Source of the DNA: Thermoproteota archaeon
Lineage (GTDB): Archaea > Korarchaeota > Korarchaeia > Korarchaeales > Korarchaeaceae
Direction of reading: 5' to 3'
NCBI GenBank assembly: GCA_015521385.1
Contig: WAOH01000217.1
Location: 1 to 5,778, forward strand
DNA length: 5,778 nt
The notes below the pieces were generated by a model. The model saw only the letters and a list, made by a program, of their open reading frames with translations. It did not search any database and was not told the DNA's origin. Of the stretch, positions 1 through 4,887 are shown piece by piece. Each line of letters begins with the position of its first letter. Positions within the stretch are counted from its first letter, which is position 1. The position numbers and the translations under genes were made by a program.

Positions 1-1155
1 CCTTATCTCCCTCAGGACCTCCGGCTGGTTTATGCTCATGGGGCAGGCCTCTATGCACCTGCCGCAGAGGAGGCAGGCGAACGCGTGCTGGGTGGCGGTC
101 TCCTTGTCCTCGGTTATGTACTCCCACATGACCCCTATCCCGCCGGAGTAGGCCGAGTTGAGTCCGGCCCAGTAGCCCCCTACCACCCCGAAGACGGGGC
201 ACAGGTACTGACAGGCCCCGCATCTGAGACAGTAGAGGGTCTGCTTGAGGATGGGGTCCTTGGAGGCCTCCCTCCTGCCGTTATCGAGGAATATGACGTG
301 ATACTCGTCGGGCCCTATGTCCCCTCTACCGGTCTTGGCCGGCCCCATCACGGTGTTCACGTAGGAGGTGACCTTGTAGCCCCCGTACCTGCTAATCACC
401 TCCACGACCTTCCACGCGTCTTCCATCGTGGGCACCAGCTTCTCCATGCCGACCACGGCCACGTGCTTGGGGGGTAGGGAGATGGAGAGCCTTATGTTGG
501 ACTCGTTCTCGATCAGGAAGGTGGCTCCGGAGTCAGCGGCGAACACGTTGGCGCCACTTATGCCCACGTGCGCGTTGAAGTACTTGTCCCTCAGGAACCT
601 CCTGACTAGGGCGACCATCCCCTCCACATCGTCCTTGTCCACCTCTACCCCCATGAACTCCCTCAGGAACTCGGCCACCTTCTCCCTGGTGAGGTGTATC
701 GAGGGGGATATGAAGTGCATGGGCTTCGGACCAAGGAACTGGACGAGGAACTCCCCCAAGTCGGTCTCGTAGACCTCATTTCCACTTCCCTGCAGGAACT
801 CCCTCAGCTTCAGCTCCTCGGTGGTCATGCTCTTGGCCTTGATCACGGTCTTCCCGCTGCCCACTATCTCCCCTACTATCCTCCTAGCGTCCTCCGCCGT
901 CTCGGCTATGTACGCCTTGCCTCCCGACTTCTCCACGCTCTCCACGGCCCTCTCCACCAGCTCGTCCATGTGATCGATGGACCACTCCTTTATCTTCCTG
1001 ACCTCCTTCGCGAGCTCAGTCACGTAGGGGTACCTCTCCATCACGGACTTCCTCTTCTTCCAGTAGGAGGCTATCGCCCTGTCAAGGGCGGTCCTGAGCA
1101 CGGGGTCCTCGCTCGCTTTCCTGAGTAGGGCGCTCACCTCCGCCAGTCCGCTCAT
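1..1155 (-). CDS. lutB: LutB-like LUD-domain iron-sulfur protein (3' end cut by window edge)
   Basis: I read this frame from the minus strand: 385 codons from ATG at 1155 with no stop before base 1. LutB is the iron-sulfur subunit of the LutABC L-lactate oxidation complex, which turns lactate into pyruvate in the cytoplasm. Visible signs: a helical N-terminus, then a LUD domain (about residues 65-300) with family-like motifs AKSMTTEE (107-114), ETDLGEF (130-136) and GANVFAADSGA (201-211). Two ferredoxin-type [4Fe-4S] motifs follow, C309/C312/C315/C319-P and C361/C364/C367/C371-P. Family members are usually about 470 residues, so some 80-90 residues probably lie beyond the edge. The start is well fixed: a strong GGAGGTGAT lies just before it, and it overlaps the upstream CCG-domain gene by ATGA, implying translational coupling. 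The architecture is clear. The substrate is less so, because related LUD/ferredoxin proteins occur outside lactate pathways and no lutC is visible here. Confidence 0.88.
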   Translation of the reverse strand, partial: MSGLAEVSALLRKASEDPVLRTALDRAIASYWKKRKSVMERYPYVTELAKEVRKIKEWSIDHMDELVERAVESVEKSGGKAYIAETAEDARRIVGEIVGSGKTVIKAKSMTTEELKLREFLQGSGNEVYETDLGEFLVQFLGPKPMHFISPSIHLTREKVAEFLREFMGVEVDKDDVEGMVALVRRFLRDKYFNAHVGISGANVFAADSGATFLIENESNIRLSISLPPKHVAVVGMEKLVPTMEDAWKVVEVISRYGGYKVTSYVNTVMGPAKTGRGDIGPDEYHVIFLDNGRREASKDPILKQTLYCLRCGACQYLCPVFGVVGGYWAGLNSAYSGGIGVMWEYITEDKETATQHAFACLLCGRCIEACPMSINQPEVLREIR

Positions 1156-2108
1156 CCTATCACCTCCATTATGTCGTGGACCTTCACTCCCACCTCACGG
1201 GCCTCCCTGTTGAAGTTGGTCAGGCATATGGGGCACATGACCACGACGTCGGCGCTGCCGGTCTCCTTGAGCTCTCTCAACCTCTTAACAGCAATCGTCG
1301 AAGCCAGAGAGGGGAGCAGGGACTCAATTGGCCCCCCACAGCATCCGGTGAACCTTCTGGAGAATTCGGGCTCGCGGACCTGCACACCCGCTCTGGTCAG
1401 CAGCTCCCTAGGTTGATCTATCAGGCCGTTCCATCTAGCTAGGTAGCACGGGTCGTGGATGGCCACCTTCTCCGGTCCCCTCCTGTTGGGCTCATAACCC
1501 CTCTCAATCAACAGATCCATGTAGTGAACGACCTCAGCGTCGAAGCCCTCGACGAATTCATTGATCAGGTACCTCAACATGTACGTCGTGTGGGGATCCA
1601 CGGTTATGATCCTCTTGGCCCCTGTCTCCCTCAGCCTGTCAGCCAGCCTCTTCACATGCCTCTCGAACACATCATCCATCCCCAGGTCGTGATAAAGGAC
1701 CCCGTTGTAGGGCTCGTCCCTCATGTAAGCGAACTCCATTCCAACCTCCTTCAACGACTTTACGATGGATCTCAGGATGGAGAAGTACCTCTCCTTCTCG
1801 CTCCTCGATATGGTGATGCCGAGCAGGGAGGTGGTGTTTATGCCCAAGGAGCCAGCCAGCCTGTTGACCCCCATTGCCAGGCGGAACACCGTCGGGCCCA
1901 TGCTCTCGAGCTTCTTGAGCATGCTCGAGAACATCTCTATGTAGGGGATCATCTGGTACAGGCATCCAGTGTAGAGGAGGTTCTCTCCCCTCCTCGGGAG
2001 GTTCAAGCCCTCAGCCCATTCACCGCAATAGGACTCCTTAATTCCCAGTGGATTCCAAGTCCTATTGGCATTACTCTCCAACAGGGACTTGACAGCCTTC
2101 AGGTCCAT
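1152..2108 (-). CDS. CCG-domain iron-sulfur protein, HdrB/LutA-like
   Basis: Cysteine-rich-domain proteins of this type (HdrB, HdrD, GlpC, LutA) pass electrons through unusual iron-sulfur centres to thiol/disulfide or quinone-linked substrates. From ATG at 2108 the protein has 318 residues. Its C-terminal half has one full CCG motif: HDPC (C221), then FTGCCGG (C256, C257), then CPIC (C292, C295). The N-terminal half has only remnants (C28 and YTGC at C49), with no CCG pair, so the first of the two usual CCG repeats looks degenerate. There is no signal peptide. The stop overlaps the next gene by ATGA, so it is the first gene of a pair with the LutB-like gene, the order of lutA-lutB. The start is uncertain. 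An in-frame TTG at 2138, preceded by a weak AAAGGA, would add ten residues. I prefer ATG because a TATA-like box overlaps the TTG. LutA or an HdrB/HdrD paralogue are both possible. Confidence 0.85.
   Translation of the reverse strand: MDLKAVKSLLESNANRTWNPLGIKESYCGEWAEGLNLPRRGENLLYTGCLYQMIPYIEMFSSMLKKLESMGPTVFRLAMGVNRLAGSLGINTTSLLGITISRSEKERYFSILRSIVKSLKEVGMEFAYMRDEPYNGVLYHDLGMDDVFERHVKRLADRLRETGAKRIITVDPHTTYMLRYLINEFVEGFDAEVVHYMDLLIERGYEPNRRGPEKVAIHDPCYLARWNGLIDQPRELLTRAGVQVREPEFSRRFTGCCGGPIESLLPSLASTIAVKRLRELKETGSADVVVMCPICLTNFNREAREVGVKVHDIMEVIG
1159..1167 (-). promoter_or_regulatory. Strong Shine-Dalgarno for the LutB-like gene, inside the upstream gene
   Basis: The minus strand reads GGAGGTGAT, followed by AGG and the ATG at 1155. 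This is a near-complete match to the complement of the archaeal 16S rRNA 3' end. It lies within the last codons of the CCG-domain gene, encoding part of its EVIG tail. It fixes the start of the LutB-like gene and suggests coupled translation across the ATGA overlap. Confidence 0.85.
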
Positions 2109-2133
2109 CCTTATCCACTTACACCTCTTCGTG

Positions 2134-2150
2134 ATCAATATTTCCTTTTT
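2134..2150 (-). promoter_or_regulatory. TATA-like box for the minus-strand Fe-S operon (candidate)
   Basis: On the minus strand a purine-rich AAAAAGG runs into AAATATT, resembling an archaeal BRE plus TATA element. It is centred about 34 bases before the ATG at 2108, which would give a leader of under 10 bases. A second candidate on the same strand is ATAAATAA at 2196-2203, which would suit the TTG start at 2138 with a leader of about 35 bases. Sequence cannot decide between them. Confidence 0.35.
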
Positions 2151-2248
2151 CTACCAACCTAATTTCACCGAGATCCCCCGTTGGGTTAATGAAGGTTATT
2201 TATCACGGTGAATGAGTAGAACGACATCGGCATGGGCGCACCCACCGT

Positions 2249-2260
2249 AAACTTAAAATC
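2249..2260 (+). promoter_or_regulatory. TATA-like promoter of the dsrE-tusA operon (candidate)
   Basis: AAACTTAAAATC is an AT-rich island in otherwise GC-rich surroundings, centred about 35 bases before the dsrE ATG at 2290. With the usual archaeal spacing of about 25 bases from box to transcription start, the leader would be about 10 bases. That leaves just enough room for the weak GGTGGT ribosome site at 2281-2286. The interval between the divergent operons is 181 bases and holds the promoters of both. Confidence 0.45.
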
Positions 2261-2289
2261 GTTAACGACGATGTGGATGCGGTGGTCCC

Positions 2290-2697
2290 ATGTCCAAGGG
2301 ATTAGGAATAGTCCTCTATTCTGGTAGAGCCGATACCCTCATGCTGGCCGGCGTCCTGGCTCAAACGGCCGCGAACTACGACATGCCAGTTAGGATATTC
2401 GTGACAAGCTTTGCCACCCCCTACTTCATGAAGGAGAAGCCCGAACCTAGGGTGCCGAAGGAGTTCGCCGATTGGGCGCAGAAGATGTTCGAGGGAATGG
2501 CCAAGATGAACGCCCCCTCTTGGTACGACATGCTCAAGGAGGCTAAGGAACTGGGAGATGTGAAGATAATGGTCTGCTCCATGACCATGGAAGCCATGGG
2601 TTTCTCCAAGGATCAGGTAGACCCCATAGTGGACGATGTCGTTGGTGCCGCAACCTTTTTAGCGGAGATGACCGACTACGAGGTAATATTCGTGTGA
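2290..2697 (+). CDS. DsrE/DsrF/DrsH-like sulfur-carrier family protein (DsrE2-type)
   Basis: DsrE-family proteins bind sulfane sulfur on a cysteine and hand it to TusA or related carriers in the cytoplasm. This 135-residue protein has the family fold pattern: an N-terminal beta-strand with a small-residue loop (GIVLYSGRADTLMLA), a second strand (VRIFVTSFA), and a late conserved segment VKIMVCSMTMEAMG at 91-104. That segment contains the only cysteine, C96, the position expected to carry persulfide in DsrE2-like members. The C-terminal part (VVGAATFLAEM) also looks like the DrsE_2 group. No membrane segment is seen, although some DsrE2 proteins are membrane-bound. The Shine-Dalgarno of tusA overlaps its stop codon, so the two are clearly co-transcribed. 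In Sulfolobales, DsrE and TusA homologues exchange thiosulfonate groups, a plausible model for this pair. Family assignment is strong; the sulfur donor and acceptor are inferred. Confidence 0.87.
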   Translation: MSKGLGIVLYSGRADTLMLAGVLAQTAANYDMPVRIFVTSFATPYFMKEKPEPRVPKEFADWAQKMFEGMAKMNAPSWYDMLKEAKELGDVKIMVCSMTMEAMGFSKDQVDPIVDDVVGAATFLAEMTDYEVIFV

Positions 2698-2703
2698 GGT
2701 GAT
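2696..2703 (+). promoter_or_regulatory. Shine-Dalgarno of tusA, overlapping the dsrE stop
   Basis: GAGGTGAT starts inside the dsrE TGA stop (2695-2697) and ends four bases before ATG at 2708. The GTG at 2699-2701, which could be read as a start, is part of this ribosome binding site. The ATG at 2708 is therefore the better start of tusA. Confidence 0.8.
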
Positions 2704-2707
2704 CCAT

Positions 2708-2950
2708 ATGTCAGATGTTCAACCGACCATAACCGTTGATGCAAGGGGTGTAGCGTGTCCCGGTCCTCTCACTAGCCTCATAAAGGCCTACAGGAAGGCA
2801 AAGAACGGGGATATAATCGAGGTACTGGCCACTGACGCCGGGTTCAAGGCGGACGTTGAGGCGTGGGTGAAGAGGACTGGGAATGAGCTTCTGAGTATCA
2901 CGGAGGAGGGCGGGGTCATTAGGGCCCTAATCAAGGTCACCGCTAGGTGA
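2708..2950 (+). CDS. tusA: TusA/SirA/YedF-family sulfur carrier protein
   Basis: TusA proteins are small cytoplasmic carriers that hold sulfur as a persulfide or thiosulfonate on one cysteine. They pass it on in tRNA thiolation, Mo-cofactor synthesis, or dissimilatory sulfur oxidation. This 80-residue protein has the signature DARGVACPGPL near its N-terminus, with the carrier cysteine at residue 17 (the only cysteine) in the CPGP motif. The rest matches the two-layer alpha/beta fold: helix SLIKAYRKAK, strand DIIEVLATD, helix FKADVEAWVKRTG, and a final strand. The length is normal. I chose ATG 2708 rather than GTG 2699 because the GTG lies in the Shine-Dalgarno sequence. It follows a DsrE-family gene by ten bases, the classic sulfur-relay pairing of sulfur-oxidising prokaryotes. 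Its position in a redox-sulfur locus argues for a dissimilatory or Mo-enzyme role rather than tRNA modification, but that is inference. Confidence 0.93.
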   Translation: MSDVQPTITVDARGVACPGPLTSLIKAYRKAKNGDIIEVLATDAGFKADVEAWVKRTGNELLSITEEGGVIRALIKVTAR

Positions 2951-3005
2951 CCCCTCCTCCCCCACTACTTTTGCCTTGTAAATTTCCACATGCGTTCAGT
3001 TAAGA

Positions 3006-3018
3006 AGCTTTTAATTTA
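3006..3018 (+). promoter_or_regulatory. TATA-like promoter before the SQR-like gene (candidate)
   Basis: AGCTTTTAATTTA is an AT-rich block in the 124-base gap after tusA, preceded by purine-rich TAAGA. It is centred about 62 bases before the ATG at 3075. Transcription would begin near 3037, leaving a leader of about 37 bases that contains the hairpin at 3039-3058. This suggests that the flavoprotein and DUF1641 genes can be transcribed separately from dsrE-tusA. The start of the same gap (2951-2971) is a pyrimidine-rich stretch with a short T4 run, at best a weak terminator. Confidence 0.45.
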
Positions 3019-3038
3019 GCTGAGGTGGGAGAACAGGT

Positions 3039-3058
3039 TCCCCCTGACTCTTGGGGGA
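3039..3058 (+). repeat. Inverted repeat/hairpin in the leader of the SQR-like gene
   Basis: TCCCCC at 3039-3044 can pair with GGGGGA at 3053-3058 around the 8-base loop TGACTCTT, giving a six-pair stem of which five pairs are G-C. It ends two bases before the ribosome binding site. No T-run follows, so it does not look like a terminator; it could affect translation or mRNA stability. Confidence 0.5.
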
Positions 3059-3060
3059 CT

Positions 3061-3068
3061 GAGAGGTG
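3061..3068 (+). promoter_or_regulatory. Shine-Dalgarno of the SQR-like gene
   Basis: GAGAGGTG ends six bases before ATG at 3075. A GTG at 3066-3068 is in frame but forms part of this ribosome site, so the ATG is the preferred start. The protein then begins MPKRVLILGGG, running straight into the FAD-binding strand as expected. Confidence 0.75.
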
Positions 3069-3074
3069 TTAGCC

Positions 3075-4214
3075 ATGCCTAAGAGAGTACTGATTCTGGG
3101 CGGAGGAGACGGTGGTACAATTCTAGCGAACAGGCTGGTGAAGAAGCTACCAGCCAGCCAAGTGGAGGTCGAGGTCATTGACAAGAGCGATGTCCACTGG
3201 TATCAGCCGGGGTTCCTCTTCATAGCGACGGGGGAAGCCGAGAAAGAGGACATATCTAGGAGAAGACCGGGACTGTTCAGGAAGGGAATAAAATTCACCA
3301 AAGGCGAAGTGATGAAGATAGACTTGGACGACAGGACCGTGGATCTGGCTGACGGGACGAAGAAGAAGTACGACTATCTGGTGATTGCCACCGGCTCTAC
3401 CCTGAACCCGGACGAGATTCCGGGATTTGAGCAGGGAGTAGATCACTTTTGGAACTATGAGGCCGCAATGAAGCTCAGGGAGAAGCTGTTCTCCATAAAG
3501 GAGGGGAAGGTGATCGTCGGGATCGGGGGCCTCCTCTACAAGTGCCCAGTAGCCCCACTGGAGATCGCCTTCCTGGCGGAAGAGTTGTTCAGGAAGAGAG
3601 GAGTGCGGGACAAGATAGAGATGAAGTACGTATCGCCCATAGATAGGGCTTACGCTCCGCACCTGCTCAACAGGGTCATAGAGGAGGAGATGGAGAAGAG
3701 AGGTATAGAGGTCGTCACCTTCTTCTCGGTGGATTCGGTGGATCCTGAGAGGAAGGTGGTGAATTCCCTAGAGGGGGACTCGCTCGACTACGACCTCCTG
3801 ATACTGACGCCACCTCAGCAGGGCGTTAAGGCGGTGAGGGACTCCGGCATAGGGGACGACGAGGGATGGATCCCGGTGGATAAGCACTTCCTGAATATAG
3901 AGGGGTATGATGACGCCTTCGCCATAGGGGATGCTACAGCCCTACCAACGCCGAAGACAGGAGTTATAGCCCACTTCCAGGCCGCCACACTAGCCCATAA
4001 CCTGGCAGTCGAGATCTCAGGGCAGGGAACCAAGGAGATCTTCGATGGTCAGAGCTTCTGCGTCATAGAGACCGGTATGGGGAAGGCCTCGGCTCAGGTC
4101 TCCAGCTACTTCTACGACGTGCCGCCGGGCCTCATACCCAATTGGGTGCTACACGCAATGAAGCTGGCCATGAACAAGATGTACTGGAGGTGCATCCTCA
4201 CCGGAATGATCTGA
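3075..4214 (+). CDS. Sulfide:quinone oxidoreductase-like FAD flavoprotein
   Basis: Family members oxidise sulfide to polysulfide or sulfane sulfur at the membrane surface and reduce quinone through FAD. The 379-residue protein, a normal length, starts with the dinucleotide-binding strand and glycine motif RVLILGGGDGG (4-14). It has the HWYQPGFLF segment near residue 41-49, an ATGS motif (106-109), a second glycine region (148-152), and the FAD-closing motif AFAIGDAT (281-288). Cysteines are C157 (YKCPVAP), C329 (SFCVIETG) and C373. C157 and C329 sit where the two redox-active cysteines of SQR lie. The third SQR cysteine, the FAD-linked one in Aquifex, has no counterpart between residues 101 and 156. 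The C-terminal helix (around 353-372) is amphipathic and could bind the membrane. It is followed after 22 bases by a DUF1641 gene, a pairing I recall from other SQR loci. A flavocytochrome c-like or other sulfur-linked dehydrogenase role is possible. Confidence 0.85.
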   Translation: MPKRVLILGGGDGGTILANRLVKKLPASQVEVEVIDKSDVHWYQPGFLFIATGEAEKEDISRRRPGLFRKGIKFTKGEVMKIDLDDRTVDLADGTKKKYDYLVIATGSTLNPDEIPGFEQGVDHFWNYEAAMKLREKLFSIKEGKVIVGIGGLLYKCPVAPLEIAFLAEELFRKRGVRDKIEMKYVSPIDRAYAPHLLNRVIEEEMEKRGIEVVTFFSVDSVDPERKVVNSLEGDSLDYDLLILTPPQQGVKAVRDSGIGDDEGWIPVDKHFLNIEGYDDAFAIGDATALPTPKTGVIAHFQAATLAHNLAVEISGQGTKEIFDGQSFCVIETGMGKASAQVSSYFYDVPPGLIPNWVLHAMKLAMNKMYWRCILTGMI

Positions 4215-4236
4215 AGGAGGTTGTGGGGGAGATCGT

Positions 4237-4671
4237 ATGGCTGATAAGAGGTTGGAAGATGTGTTATCGGATCCTCAGAAGGTTGAGAAGCTAGAGAAGT
4301 TGATAGATAACTCTGAGAAGCTCGAGAAGTTCTTGGATAGGATGGACGCGCTGTTGAGCAAGTTGGAACTGTTCTCTGAAGCCGGATTGCTCGACGACCT
4401 GTACGGGGTCCTGTTCACACTGATGGCTCTGCAGAGGGGGTTCGTCAAGGAGGAAACCATCAAGGCCGTGGCAGAACTCTTGGGTTCGACCTCATTCCTC
4501 GGCGCCCCAGAGTGTCTGGAGAAGTTAGCTGAGGCCATCGAGAAGGAGGACAGAGTAACCCTCACTGGCATGATATCCAGACTAAGGGACCCAGATGTCC
4601 AGAGGGGCCTCGCCATCCTCATGAACTCCCTGAAGGCCATCGGCAGCTGCGCGACCGAATGCAAGGGATAA
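4237..4671 (+). CDS. DUF1641 family protein
   Basis: DUF1641 proteins have no settled biochemical role. They occur beside SQR-like flavoproteins in archaea and beside formate dehydrogenase-type genes, as with Bacillus YrhD. The 144-residue product is almost wholly helical and highly charged. A lysine/glutamate-rich N-terminal part (about 10-45) may form a coiled coil. The core LFSEAGLLDDLYGVLFTLMA (45-64) precedes the family-like segment LRDPDVQRGLAILMNSLKAIG (116-136). There is no signal peptide or convincing membrane helix. An oddity is the cysteine pattern: C93, and a C-terminal GSCATECKG tail with a CX3C pair (C138, C142). The tail could be redox-active or bind sulfur or metal, which is my inference. 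Translation starts at ATG 4237 after the purine-rich GGGGGAG at 4225-4231. It lies 22 bases after the SQR-like gene, so the two form one operon, closed by the T-rich tract downstream. Confidence 0.75.
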   Translation: MADKRLEDVLSDPQKVEKLEKLIDNSEKLEKFLDRMDALLSKLELFSEAGLLDDLYGVLFTLMALQRGFVKEETIKAVAELLGSTSFLGAPECLEKLAEAIEKEDRVTLTGMISRLRDPDVQRGLAILMNSLKAIGSCATECKG

Positions 4672-4679
4672 ATCCATAG

Positions 4680-4725
4680 TTATTTTTTCTCTCTTTTTCC
4701 AAAATTATGGTTATATTTTTCTGTT
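4680..4725 (+). terminator. T-rich transcription terminator region after the DUF1641 gene
   Basis: Beginning nine bases after the TAA stop are a T6 run (4683-4688), a T5 run (4694-4698) and further T5 and T4 runs to 4725, with no strong stem. Archaeal RNA polymerase commonly stops at such U-rich tracts. The rest of the 216-base AT-rich gap (to 4887) shows no gene. It holds the promoter of the next gene and two copies of GAGATAAC (4775-4782 and 4809-4816). Confidence 0.6.
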
Positions 4726-4828
4726 TTCATAATTTACACATATCGCCGAAATACAGCATTAACTTCCTGTCGGGGAGATAACGGGTCAAATAACACGTTG
4801 TCATTCACGAGATAACATATGAATATTC

Positions 4829-4841
4829 GTTAAATTTAAAA
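4829..4841 (+). promoter_or_regulatory. TATA-like promoter of the molybdopterin oxidoreductase gene (candidate)
   Basis: CGTTAAATTTAAA is a good archaeal BRE/TATA-like sequence, centred about 52 bases before the ATG at 4888. Transcription would start near 4861, leaving a leader of about 26 bases that carries the GGTGAT ribosome site at 4878-4883. With the upstream T-tract, this suggests that the Mo enzyme is transcribed as its own unit. Confidence 0.5.
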
Positions 4842-4877
4842 CATGTCGCACCTTTCCATTCGTTGGGGTCAATCCCC

Positions 4878-4883
4878 GGTGAT
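4878..4883 (+). promoter_or_regulatory. Shine-Dalgarno of the molybdopterin oxidoreductase gene
   Basis: GGTGAT, matching the complement of the 16S rRNA 3' end, lies four bases before ATG 4888. The GTG at 4879 within it is in frame and could encode three extra residues, but as part of the ribosome site it is an unlikely start. Confidence 0.65.
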
Positions 4884-4887
4884 ACGT

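Noticed and set aside
85..1128. Plus-strand open frames opposite the LutB-like gene
   Set aside because: The minus strand encodes a continuous protein with LUD and two ferredoxin motifs; the plus-strand frames overlap one another and show no domain.
1455..2162. Long plus-strand open frame (235 codons) opposite the CCG-domain gene
   Set aside because: Antisense shadow of a gene with recognisable CCG motifs; the product is rich in His, Pro and Leu with no family-like motif, as expected for the reverse of a GC-rich gene.
2699..2701. GTG as start of tusA
   Set aside because: It is part of the GAGGTGAT ribosome binding site; ATG 2708 has correct spacing.
3066..3068. GTG as start of the SQR-like gene
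   Set aside because: It lies in the GAGAGGTG ribosome site; ATG 3075 starts directly before the FAD-binding strand.
3147..3662. Minus-strand open frame of 171 codons within the SQR-like gene
   Set aside because: Antisense to the well-supported flavoprotein; no ribosome site or family signal.
4223..4280. Possible GTG-started small gene after the GGAGG at 4217-4221
   Set aside because: The frame closes after about 20 codons inside the DUF1641 gene and has no recognisable features.
4672..4887. Possible tRNA, small RNA or CRISPR in the AT-rich gap
   Set aside because: No cloverleaf, regularly spaced repeats or strong stem could be found; a terminator tract and a promoter explain the base composition.
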